Part shown: in pieces, positions 57,603 to 64,000 of the stretch
How positions within the stretch are numbered: the first letter of the stretch is position 1
Layout of the letters: each line of letters opens with the position of its first letter
Assembly (NCBI RefSeq): GCF_000732615.1
Contig: NZ_JPGL01000013.1
Location: 1-64,000 of the forward strand
Length of the DNA stretch: 64,000 bases
Reading direction: 5' to 3'
DNA from: Burkholderia paludis
Lineage (GTDB): Bacteria > Pseudomonadota > Gammaproteobacteria > Burkholderiales > Burkholderiaceae
The notes under the pieces: generated by a model
The model's database searches: none
What the model saw: the letters and a program-made list of their open reading frames with translations, nothing else
Told to the model about the DNA's origin: nothing
Program-made: the position numbers and the translations under genes

Positions 57603-58271
57603 TCAGGCCCCCTTGGCGGCCTTCTCCGGCTTCTCCGCCTTCGGCTCGCGGCGTTCGGCCCATTCGACGATCGGCCGCCACTGTTCGAGATCCTTCTCGA
57701 CGCGGCTCTTCGCGACGTCCCACAACGTGAGGCCATGCGCGGCGATCTGCACGTAGTTCTGCGTGTCGCGCACATAGCCGAGCACCGGCAGGCCGAGCCC
57801 TTCGACGAACCGGTGAAGCTGGTCGGACGAGCGCGTGCGCGCATCGACCCGCATCCCGACGATCCCGACCTCGATATTGCCCTTGCGCACGGCCTTCTCG
57901 CCGGCGAGACGCTCCAGGAACTGCTGCGTGGCCAGGATATCGAACATCGACGGCTGCAGCGGCACGATCACCTTGTCGGCCAGTTGCAGCGCGACGTTGA
58001 GCCGGTTGCCGTGCAGGCCGGCCGGCGTATCGATCACCGCATATTCGAGGCCGCGCGGCGGCTTCGACGGCGCATCCGGATCGAGCGCCCACGCCTCGAT
58101 CGCCGGCAGGCCGGACGGCCGCAGGTCGAGCCACGCATGCGCCGACTGCTGCCGGTCCAGATCGGCGAGCGCGACCCATGCGCCCTGCGCCGCGAAATAG
58201 CCGGCAAGATTGGTGGACAGCGTACTCTTCCCCACGCCGCCCTTCGGATTCGCCACCACGATCACCGTCAT
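57603..58271 (-). CDS. Orphan ParA/MinD-like ATPase
   Basis: A 222-residue deviant Walker A ATPase. The motif is NPKGGVGKSTLSTNLAGYFAA, with the signature Lys, and switch regions DLDRQQSAHAWL and VIDTPAGLHGNRL. The C-terminal tail is Lys/Ala/Glu-rich. It is smaller than chromosomal Soj (about 255) and no parB lies beside it, so it is more like the orphan ParA/MipZ-type proteins that position cell structures. The partner is unknown. Start ATG at 58271. Confidence 0.9.
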   Translation of the reverse strand: MTVIVVANPKGGVGKSTLSTNLAGYFAAQGAWVALADLDRQQSAHAWLDLRPSGLPAIEAWALDPDAPSKPPRGLEYAVIDTPAGLHGNRLNVALQLADKVIVPLQPSMFDILATQQFLERLAGEKAVRKGNIEVGIVGMRVDARTRSSDQLHRFVEGLGLPVLGYVRDTQNYVQIAAHGLTLWDVAKSRVEKDLEQWRPIVEWAERREPKAEKPEKAAKGA

Positions 58272-58417
58272 GAATTCCCCCCGAAAAAGCCACGCGGCGC
58301 CCGCCGCATGGCCGGCGCCGCTCGATTGCGGATACAGGGAGCGATGATATCGGCAAACGGGGCGTCACCGGAACGGGTTGGCCGAACGGCTCGCCGCCGG
58401 CTCGCCCCGGCCCGCCG

Positions 58418-58831
58418 TTATGCGGGCCGACCCACGGCCTCCCGCGCGCCGATCGCGAACGCGCCGCCGCCCAGCAGCGCCTGCACGGCCAGCGTGACGG
58501 CCCAGAACGCCGGATATTCCCAGCCGCCGTTCGGCGACGCGAAGCTCCAGCCGTTCGGCAGATGCGCGGCGGTCGCGCCGAGCATGAACGGCAGCAACAC
58601 GAGCGCCGCGACGCGCACGCGGAAGCCCGCGAGCAGCGCCAGGCCGCCGGCCAGTTCGACGAACGTGGTCAGGTACGCGAGCCAGCCCGGCAGGCCGATC
58701 GACGCGAAGAACTGCGCGGTGCCGGGCAACGTGAAGACGAACACCTTCTGTGCGACGTGTGCGAGGTACAGCACGCCGAGCGCGACGCGCAGCAGCGTCG
58801 CGGCGAAATCGTTCAGGCGATGGGAGGTCAT
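58418..58831 (-). CDS. DoxX-family membrane protein
   Basis: A 137-residue inner-membrane protein with four predicted helices (ATLLRVALGVLYLAHVAQKV, LAYLTTFVELAGGLALLAGF, VRVAALVLLPFMLGATAA, and AFWAVTLAVQALLGGGAFAIGA). It fits DoxX/DoxD-like proteins, small quinone-type redox or unknown-function membrane proteins. AAGGAACC precedes the ATG. It stands alone between the parA-like gene and the 46-codon gene. Confidence 0.88.
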   Translation of the reverse strand: MTSHRLNDFAATLLRVALGVLYLAHVAQKVFVFTLPGTAQFFASIGLPGWLAYLTTFVELAGGLALLAGFRVRVAALVLLPFMLGATAAHLPNGWSFASPNGGWEYPAFWAVTLAVQALLGGGAFAIGAREAVGRPA

Positions 58832-58943
58832 GACGGGTTCCTTCGTGAGTGGATGAGAATGAATCGCACTCTATTCGAATCCGTTTGACCGATAAACACG
58901 CAAATTCGCTTTAACTCGTTCCCACCTGGAATCAATTCGATCG

Positions 58944-58970
58944 AAAAAAAGGGCATGACCGATCATGCCC
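58944..58970 (-). terminator. Rho-independent terminator after the 46-codon gene
   Basis: On the minus strand GGGCATGA and TCATGCCC form an 8-bp stem with a 4-nt loop, followed by seven T residues. It lies 12 nt after the stop of the 46-codon gene. Confidence 0.87.
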
Positions 58971-58982
58971 CTCCTGCCCGCG

Positions 58983-59123
58983 TCAGTAACCGCTCTTGCC
59001 TTGCGTGGCGTCACCTGAACCGGGCTGGCCGCCGCCCGATCCGGACGCGTCGCAGGCGTGCGCAACCGCCGACACGCCCAGCAGCGCCGCGAGCAGCACG
59101 CTCCACCACCATCGAGCCTTCAT
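58983..59123 (-). CDS. 46-residue secreted peptide
   Basis: A small protein missed by length cut-offs. It begins MKARWWWSVLLAALLGVSAV and has a clear signal peptide, probably cut after AHA, leaving a mature peptide of about 22 residues rich in Gly, Ser, Asp and Gln with one Cys (CDASGSGGGQPGSGDATQGK). GGAGGAG lies 7 nt before the ATG at 59123, and a strong terminator follows the stop by 12 nt, both supporting a real gene. If the Cys is the first mature residue the sequence before it (VAHAC) would be a poor lipobox. It is 82 nt downstream of cobQ on the same strand. Function unknown. Confidence 0.75.
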   Translation of the reverse strand: MKARWWWSVLLAALLGVSAVAHACDASGSGGGQPGSGDATQGKSGY

Positions 59124-59205
59124 CGTCGCACTCCTCCAGGCGGACCTCCGCCCTCCTCTGTTGTACGCGATCGGACGGAAAAAGCGAGCGCGGCCCGGCG
59201 CCGGC

Positions 59206-60708
59206 TCAACGAAACTCGGCGTACAGCGCGTCGAGGTCGAGATGCGCCGCGAACGTCTCCGCGAGCCGCTCGAGCGACGCCTCGCGCAGCGCCGGATAGT
59301 CGATGCGTTCCGCGCCGTCGAGTCCGGCCCATGCGAGCAGCGCCGCGCACGCGTCCGGCGCGTCGAACAGCCCGTGCAGATAGGTCGCGAGAATCTGGCC
59401 GTCGGCGGAAACCGCGCCGTCCGGACGCGCAGCGTCCTGCGCGGCGTCGGCGGCCAGCGCCAGCGCAGGCGACGCGAGCGCCGGCCCGCGCGTGTCGCCC
59501 ATGTGGATCTCGTAGCCGCGCACGGCGGCCCCGCCCGGCAGCGCGAGTTGCCCCGTCACGTTCCGGAGCGTCTTGTCGGGCTGCAGCGTCGTGTCAAAAT
59601 CGAGCAGCCCGAGCCCCGGCATGCTGCCGGGCGCGCCCTCCAGGCCGAGCGGATCGTCGAGCGTGCGGCCGAGCATCTGCATCCCGCCGCAGATGCCGAT
59701 CACCTTGCCGCCGTAGCGCAGGTGGCGGCGGACCAGCGCGTCCCAGCCCGCGTCGCGCAGCCACGCGAGATCGCGCTGCACGCTTTTCGAGCCGGGCAGG
59801 ATCAGCAGGTCGGCATCCGGCACGGGGCCGCTCTTCCAGTACGTGAATTCGACCTGCGGATGCGCGCGCAGCGGATCGAAATCCGTGTGGTTGCTGATGC
59901 GCGGCAGCGCGGGCACGACGACGCGCAGCACGCCTGTCTCGCCGCGTGCGGCGGCACTGCGCGCCTGGGCGGGCAGCATGTCCTCGGCGTCGAGCAGCAG
60001 CCCGTGCAGGTACGGCAGCACGCCGAACACAGGCTTGCCGGTCTGCGCGCGCAGCCAGTCGAGGCCCGGTTCGAGCAGTCCGATATCGCCGCGGAAGCGG
60101 TTGATCACGAAGCCGCGCACGCGCGCGCGCTCGCTGTCCGACAGGCACGCGAGCGTGCCGACCAGGTGCGCGAACACGCCGCCGCGGTCGATGTCGGCGA
60201 CGAGCACGACCGGGCAGTCGACGCGTTCGGCGAACCCCATGTTCGCGATGTCGCCTTCCCGCAGGTTGATCTCGGCCGGGCTGCCCGCGCCCTCGACGAT
60301 CACTGCGTCGTAGCCGGCGCGCAGCCGCGCATACGATTCGAGCACCGCGTCGAACGCGACCGGCTTGTAGTCGTGATACGCCCGCGCGTCGAGGTTCATG
60401 CGCGCCTTGCCGTGAATGATCACCTGCGCGCCGCGGTCGCTCGTCGGCTTCAGCAGCACGGGGTTGAAATCCGTATGCGGCGCAACGCCCGCGGCGAGGG
60501 CCTGGAGCGCCTGCGCGCGGCCGATCTCGCCGCCGTCGGCCGTCACCGCGCTGTTGAGCGCCATGTTCTGCGGCTTGAACGGCGCAACGCGCACGCCCGC
60601 GCGGCGCGCCAGCCGGCACAGGCCCGCGACGAGCGTGCTCTTGCCGGCGTCGGACGTCGTGCCCTGGATCATCAGCGTGCCGCGCGGCCGCGGCTCGGGT
60701 GCATTCAT
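59206..60708 (-). CDS. cobQ: Cobyric acid synthase
   Basis: A 500-residue cytoplasmic amidotransferase (CobQ/CbiP) that adds four amides to adenosylcobyrinic a,c-diamide. The N-terminal dethiobiotin-synthetase-like domain has [21 protein letters not shown] and [13 protein letters not shown]; the C-terminal GATase has its Cys in [10 protein letters not shown] and His in YLHGLFD. The start is the ATG at 60708 ([10 protein letters not shown]). It is divergent from cobU, with 74 nt between the starts. Confidence 0.95.
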   Translation of the reverse strand: MNAPEPRPRGTLMIQGTTSDAGKSTLVAGLCRLARRAGVRVAPFKPQNMALNSAVTADGGEIGRAQALQALAAGVAPHTDFNPVLLKPTSDRGAQVIIHGKARMNLDARAYHDYKPVAFDAVLESYARLRAGYDAVIVEGAGSPAEINLREGDIANMGFAERVDCPVVLVADIDRGGVFAHLVGTLACLSDSERARVRGFVINRFRGDIGLLEPGLDWLRAQTGKPVFGVLPYLHGLLLDAEDMLPAQARSAAARGETGVLRVVVPALPRISNHTDFDPLRAHPQVEFTYWKSGPVPDADLLILPGSKSVQRDLAWLRDAGWDALVRRHLRYGGKVIGICGGMQMLGRTLDDPLGLEGAPGSMPGLGLLDFDTTLQPDKTLRNVTGQLALPGGAAVRGYEIHMGDTRGPALASPALALAADAAQDAARPDGAVSADGQILATYLHGLFDAPDACAALLAWAGLDGAERIDYPALREASLERLAETFAAHLDLDALYAEFR

Positions 60709-60770
60709 CGTGTCAAGGTGGTCGCGAGGCAAAGGCCGCATTATCTCCCGCGCCGGCGCCGCCGCGCCGT

Positions 60771-60776
60771 TACAAT
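60771..60776 (+). promoter_or_regulatory. Candidate -10 element (TACAAT) directly before cobU
   Basis: TACAAT ends only 6 nt before the cobU ATG at 60783, so transcription would begin at or very near the start codon. No ribosome site precedes the ATG, which suits a leaderless or near-leaderless mRNA. Confidence 0.45.
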
Positions 60777-60782
60777 CACGCG

Positions 60783-61337
60783 ATGATTCCGCACGACCTC
60801 ACCTTCGTCCTCGGCGGCGCGCGCTCGGGCAAGAGCGTGCATGCCGAGCGGCTCGCCGCCGACAGCGGCCGCGCCGTCACCTACGTCGCCACCGCGATCG
60901 CCGCCGATGCCGAATTCGCGCAACGCGTCGCGCATCATCGCGCACGCCGGCCGGCCGACTGGGGTTTCGCCGAAGCGCCTGTCGACCTCGCCGGCACGCT
61001 CGCGCGGCTCGACGATCCGCACGCGTGCCTGCTCGTCGACTGCCTGACGCTGTGGCTCACGAACCTGCTGTGCCCGGCCGACGGCGAACCGCTCGACGAC
61101 GCGCATTACGCGGCACAGGTGGAGCGGCTCGAACACGCGTTGCGCGGTGCGCGCGCGAAGGTGATCGTCGTCAGCAACGAGATCGGGCTCGGCGTCGTGC
61201 CGCTCGGGTCGGTCACGCGCCGCTACGTCGACGAACTCGGGCGCCTGAACCAGCGCATCGCCGCGCTCGCGACGCGCGTGACACTGCTCGTCGCCGGGCT
61301 GCCGCTCGAACTCAAACCCGGAGCGCCGTCATGCTGA
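60783..61337 (+). CDS. cobU: Adenosylcobinamide kinase / adenosylcobinamide-phosphate guanylyltransferase
   Basis: A 184-residue bifunctional CobU/CobP enzyme that phosphorylates adenosylcobinamide and adds GMP during nucleotide-loop assembly. The P-loop is GGARSGKS and the second motif is [42 protein letters not shown] is a family signature. No ribosome site is visible before the ATG at 60783. Its end overlaps cbiB by 7 nt, beginning a tight cobU-cbiB-cobC-btuF run. Confidence 0.95.
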   Translation: MIPHDLTFVLGGARSGKSVHAERLAADSGRAVTYVATAIAADAEFAQRVAHHRARRPADWGFAEAPVDLAGTLARLDDPHACLLVDCLTLWLTNLLCPADGEPLDDAHYAAQVERLEHALRGARAKVIVVSNEIGLGVVPLGSVTRRYVDELGRLNQRIAALATRVTLLVAGLPLELKPGAPSC

Positions 61338-62275
61338 TGCTGTCGCTGCCTGTCGTCGCGATGCTCGCGGTCGCGGCCGCGATCGTCGACCGCGCGATCG
61401 GCGAGCCGGCCGGCTGGCATCCGCTCGTCGCGTTCGGCCGCCTCGCCGCGCGCATCGAAGGCGCGCTGAACACGGGCCGGCGCGGCCGCGTGATCGGCGT
61501 CGCCGCGTGGCTCGCGGCGGTCGTGCCGCCGGTAGCCGTCGCGGCGTGGCTCGCGGCCGTGCTGCCGTGGCCGCTCGCCGCCGCGCTGCACGTCGCGCTG
61601 CTGTGGTTCGCGCTCGGGGCGAAAAGCCTCGCCGACCACGTCGCGCCGATCGCCGCGGCACTGCTGCGGCACGATCTCGGCGCCGCCCGCGCGCTGACCG
61701 CGCGCATCGTGTCGCGCGACACGAGCAACGCGGACGAAACCGCGCTGTCGCGCGCGGCCGTCGAATCGGCGCTCGAGAACGGCAACGACGCGATCTTCGG
61801 CGCGCTGTTCTGGTTCGTCGTCGCGGGCGGCCCGGGCGCACTGCTGTTCCGGCTCGCGAACACGCTCGATGCGATGTGGGGCTACCGAACACCACGCTTC
61901 CTGACCTTCGGCTGGGCCGCCGCCCGCCTCGACGATGCGCTCAACTGGATCCCCGCGCGCCTCACCGCCGCGAGCTATGCGCTGCTCGGCGACACGGCCT
62001 CCGCGTGGCGCTGCTGGCGCACGCAGGCGCGCCACTGGGACAGCCCGAACGCGGGCCCCGTGATGGCCGCCGGCGCCGGCAGCCTGAACGTACAGCTCGG
62101 CGGCCCGGCCGTCTATCACGGCGAGATCGAGGATCGCCCGGCGCTCGGCACCGGCGCGACGGCGACCGCCGTCCACATCGTCGCCGCCCTGTCGCTCGTC
62201 ACGCGCACGCTGGCCCTGTGGCTCGCGCTGCTGGTCGCGAGCGGCGCCCTCGCCATGGCCACCCATCATGTCTGA
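61331..62275 (+). CDS. cbiB: Adenosylcobinamide-phosphate synthase
   Basis: A 314-residue polytopic inner-membrane enzyme (CbiB, called CobD in Pseudomonas) that attaches aminopropanol phosphate to adenosylcobyric acid. Family motifs are DRAIGEPAGWHPLVAFGRLA, VSRDTSNADETALSRAAVESALENGNDAIFGALFWF and the C-terminal AGAGSLNVQLGGPAVYHG. Overlaps: 7 nt with cobU and 8 nt with the following cobC. Confidence 0.95.
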   Translation: MLMLSLPVVAMLAVAAAIVDRAIGEPAGWHPLVAFGRLAARIEGALNTGRRGRVIGVAAWLAAVVPPVAVAAWLAAVLPWPLAAALHVALLWFALGAKSLADHVAPIAAALLRHDLGAARALTARIVSRDTSNADETALSRAAVESALENGNDAIFGALFWFVVAGGPGALLFRLANTLDAMWGYRTPRFLTFGWAAARLDDALNWIPARLTAASYALLGDTASAWRCWRTQARHWDSPNAGPVMAAGAGSLNVQLGGPAVYHGEIEDRPALGTGATATAVHIVAALSLVTRTLALWLALLVASGALAMATHHV

Positions 62276-63287
62276 CACCCGCATCGCGCACGGCGGCAAC
62301 CTGCACGAAGCCGCCCGCCGTCACGGCATTCCGTACGACGCCTGGCTCGACCTGTCGACCGGCATCAACCCGGCCGGCTATCCGGTGCCGCCCGTCCCGG
62401 CCGACGCCTGGCGCCGGCTGCCCGACGACGGCGACGGCCTCGCGGCCTGCGCCGCGCGGTATTACCGCGCCCCCGATCCCGCGCACGTGCTGCCGGTCGC
62501 CGGCAGCCAGGCCGCGATCCGTGCGCTGCCCGCCCTGCTGCCGGCCGGCGACGCCGGCATCGCGGCGCTTGCCTACGGCGAATACGCACCCGCGTTCGCA
62601 CGCCACGGCCATCGCGTCGTCCCGCTCGACATCCACGCGAATACGCTGCCCGCGACACTGCGCCACATCATCGTCGGGAATCCGAACAATCCGACCGCCG
62701 ACTTCGTGCCGGCCGAGCGCCTGCTCGGCTGGCATGCGCAACTGGCCGCGCGCGGCGGCACGCTGATCGTCGACGAGGCGTTCGCCGATACGGGTGCGAC
62801 CCAATCGCTCGCGCCTCAGGTCGACCGCCCGGGGCTCGTCGTGCTCCGCTCGGTCGGCAAGTTCTTCGGGCTCGCCGGCATCCGGGCAGGCTTCGTGCTC
62901 GCCTGTCCCGGGCAGATCGTCGCGCTGCGCGACCTGCTCGGCGCGTGGACCGTCAGCGGCCCCGCGCGCCACGCGGTCGACGCCGCGTTCGCCGATCGCG
63001 CATGGCAGGCGGCCACCCGCGAACGGCTCGCAGCCGACGGCGAGCGACTGGCCGGACTGCTGCGCACGCACGGCTTCGCGGTTCGTGCGACACCGCTCTT
63101 CAGCTGGACCGACGACCCGCGCGCCGCCGCGCTGCATGCGGCACTCGCGGCACACGGGATCTGGACACGCTATTTCGCGACACCGTCGAGCGTGCGCATC
63201 GGCCTGCCGGGCAGCGCAGTCGAATGGCAGCGCATCGACGCCGCGCTCGCGCACTGCGTACCGCTGCTGCAACGAGGCGTCGCATGA
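62268..63287 (+). CDS. cobC: Threonine-phosphate decarboxylase (CobC-type PLP enzyme)
   Basis: A 339-residue class I/II aminotransferase-fold PLP enzyme. PLP-binding Lys198 is in RSVGKFFGLAGIRAGF, and GNPNNPTADFVP is the substrate/PLP motif. Here CobC follows the Pseudomonas naming (CobD in Salmonella); it makes aminopropanol phosphate from threonine phosphate for cobinamide assembly, the substrate of the CbiB enzyme encoded just upstream. It overlaps btuF by 4 nt. Confidence 0.93.
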   Translation: MSDTRIAHGGNLHEAARRHGIPYDAWLDLSTGINPAGYPVPPVPADAWRRLPDDGDGLAACAARYYRAPDPAHVLPVAGSQAAIRALPALLPAGDAGIAALAYGEYAPAFARHGHRVVPLDIHANTLPATLRHIIVGNPNNPTADFVPAERLLGWHAQLAARGGTLIVDEAFADTGATQSLAPQVDRPGLVVLRSVGKFFGLAGIRAGFVLACPGQIVALRDLLGAWTVSGPARHAVDAAFADRAWQAATRERLAADGERLAGLLRTHGFAVRATPLFSWTDDPRAAALHAALAAHGIWTRYFATPSSVRIGLPGSAVEWQRIDAALAHCVPLLQRGVA

Positions 63288-64000
63288 CGGCACACCTGTT
63301 GCGCCGGCTGGCGCCGGTCGCGGCGCTGGCCGCACTCGCTCACGCGCTGCCCGTGCATGCCGAGGTCGCCACGCGCGACGACGCCGGCAACACCGTCACG
63401 CTGCCCGCCCCCGCGCAGCGCGTGATCAGCCTCGCGCCGCACGCGACCGAACTCGTCTACGCGGCCGGCGGCGGCGCGAAGCTCGTCGGCGCCGTCACGT
63501 ACAGCGACTACCCGCCCGCCGCGCGCGCGGTGCCGCGCGTCGGCGACAACAAGGCGCTCGACCTCGAACGGATCGCCGCGCTGAAGCCCGACCTGATCGT
63601 CGTCTGGCGGCACGGCAACGCCGAGCGGCAGACCGATGCGCTGCGGGCGCTGCACATTCCGCTGTTCTTCAGCGAACCGAAACATCTCGACGACGTGGCG
63701 TCGTCGCTGCGCCGCCTCGGCACGCTGCTCGGCACGCAACCCGCCGCCGACGAGGCCGCGGCCGCCTTTACGCGCGACATCGCGGCGCTGCGCACGCGCT
63801 ACGCCGCCCGTGCGCCCGTCACGATGTTCTTCCAGGTCTGGGACCGTCCGCTGATGACGCTCAACGGCACGCATCTGATCAACGACGTAATCGAACTGTG
63901 CGGCGGCCGCAACGTGTTCGCGGCGCTCAAGCCGCTCGTGCCGGCCGTGACCGACGAGGCCGTGCTCGCGGCGAATCCGGAGGCGATCGTGACGACCAGC
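63284..64000 (+). CDS. btuF: BtuF-like cobalamin periplasmic binding protein (partial)
   Basis: The N-terminal 239 residues of a periplasmic helical-backbone binding protein; the rest lies beyond the right edge. A signal peptide ends near LPVHA|EVATRDD, followed by NTVTLPAPAQRVISLAPHATELVYAAGGGAKLVGAVTYSDYP, the BtuF/HmuT-type signature, and ALKPDLIVVW. Position in the cob cluster favours cobalamin or cobinamide over haem or siderophore. The ATG overlaps the cobC stop by 4 nt. Confidence 0.92.
   Translation, partial: MTAHLLRRLAPVAALAALAHALPVHAEVATRDDAGNTVTLPAPAQRVISLAPHATELVYAAGGGAKLVGAVTYSDYPPAARAVPRVGDNKALDLERIAALKPDLIVVWRHGNAERQTDALRALHIPLFFSEPKHLDDVASSLRRLGTLLGTQPAADEAAAAFTRDIAALRTRYAARAPVTMFFQVWDRPLMTLNGTHLINDVIELCGGRNVFAALKPLVPAVTDEAVLAANPEAIVTTS

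Noticed and set aside
60709-60782. Cobalamin riboswitch controlling the cob genes
   Set aside because: The divergent gap is only 74 nt and shows no B12-box-like conserved sequence; it is too short for the element.

Overview
This window reads as core chromosome of a high-GC betaproteobacterium, almost certainly a member of the Burkholderia cepacia complex (chromosome 1). Reasons: strong G/C third-position bias throughout, a Burkholderia-type general porin, a hemC-hemDX-hemY operon divergent from ppc, nadE followed by glnB, mrp divergent from an OmpA-like lipoprotein gene and metG, and a cob cluster next to a DoxX/ParA pair. No rRNA, tRNA, IS element, prophage, integrase or CRISPR array was seen. 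Gene density is about 90 percent, with 55 protein genes called, including a 46-codon secreted-protein gene. Homology statements come from motif recognition by eye, not from database searches.

Layout. 1-2127: nitrate/sulfonate-type ABC ATPase (cut by the window edge) and a double-domain permease. 2608-5717: a small orphan protein, then an OmpR/EnvZ-type two-component pair divergent from a Spy/CpxP-like periplasmic protein, with a heptamer direct repeat between them. 5788-11685: a pirin-like protein lacking most metal ligands, the hisJ-hisQ-hisM-hisP basic amino acid importer, a GNAT enzyme and a LysR regulator. 12246-13322: major porin behind a long structured leader. 13459-16894: glnB, nadE and a FemAB-like protein. 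16961-20405: a GH3 beta-glucosidase lipoprotein divergent from an AraC regulator. 20455-21876: a GIY-YIG protein with a basic Ala/Lys tail, convergent with ppa. 22180-25857: an aldehyde dehydrogenase / SDR / MFS catabolic cassette. 26068-27704: a two-gene unit of an excisionase-type HTH protein and an alpha/beta hydrolase fused to a DUF4180-like domain.

27781-35179: haem operon hemC-hemDX-hemY divergent from ppc. 35307-37086: methyltransferase divergent from an XRE/MmyB regulator, with a perfect palindrome. 37194-39381: argH and a HAD phosphatase. 39468-45093 (all minus): mrp, a degenerate sodC-like gene, dcd, a wing-domain basic amino acid decarboxylase and an LprI-like gene. 45441-48612: OmpA-like lipoprotein and metG. 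48706-54562: tamA-tamB. 54858-57454: DUF3460 gene, scpA, panC, panD. 57603-59123: orphan ParA, DoxX and a 46-aa secreted peptide. 59206-64000: cobalamin genes, with cbiP/cobQ minus and cobU-cbiB-cobC-btuF plus (the last cut by the window edge).

The points I would check first are the coupled HTH / hydrolase-DUF4180 unit with its inverted-repeat promoter, the two proteins that keep a metalloenzyme fold but have lost most metal ligands (pirin-like and SodC-like), the orphan 88-aa ferredoxin-like (Cas2/SinR-like) protein, and a set of palindromes and repeats in divergent promoters that look like operators.
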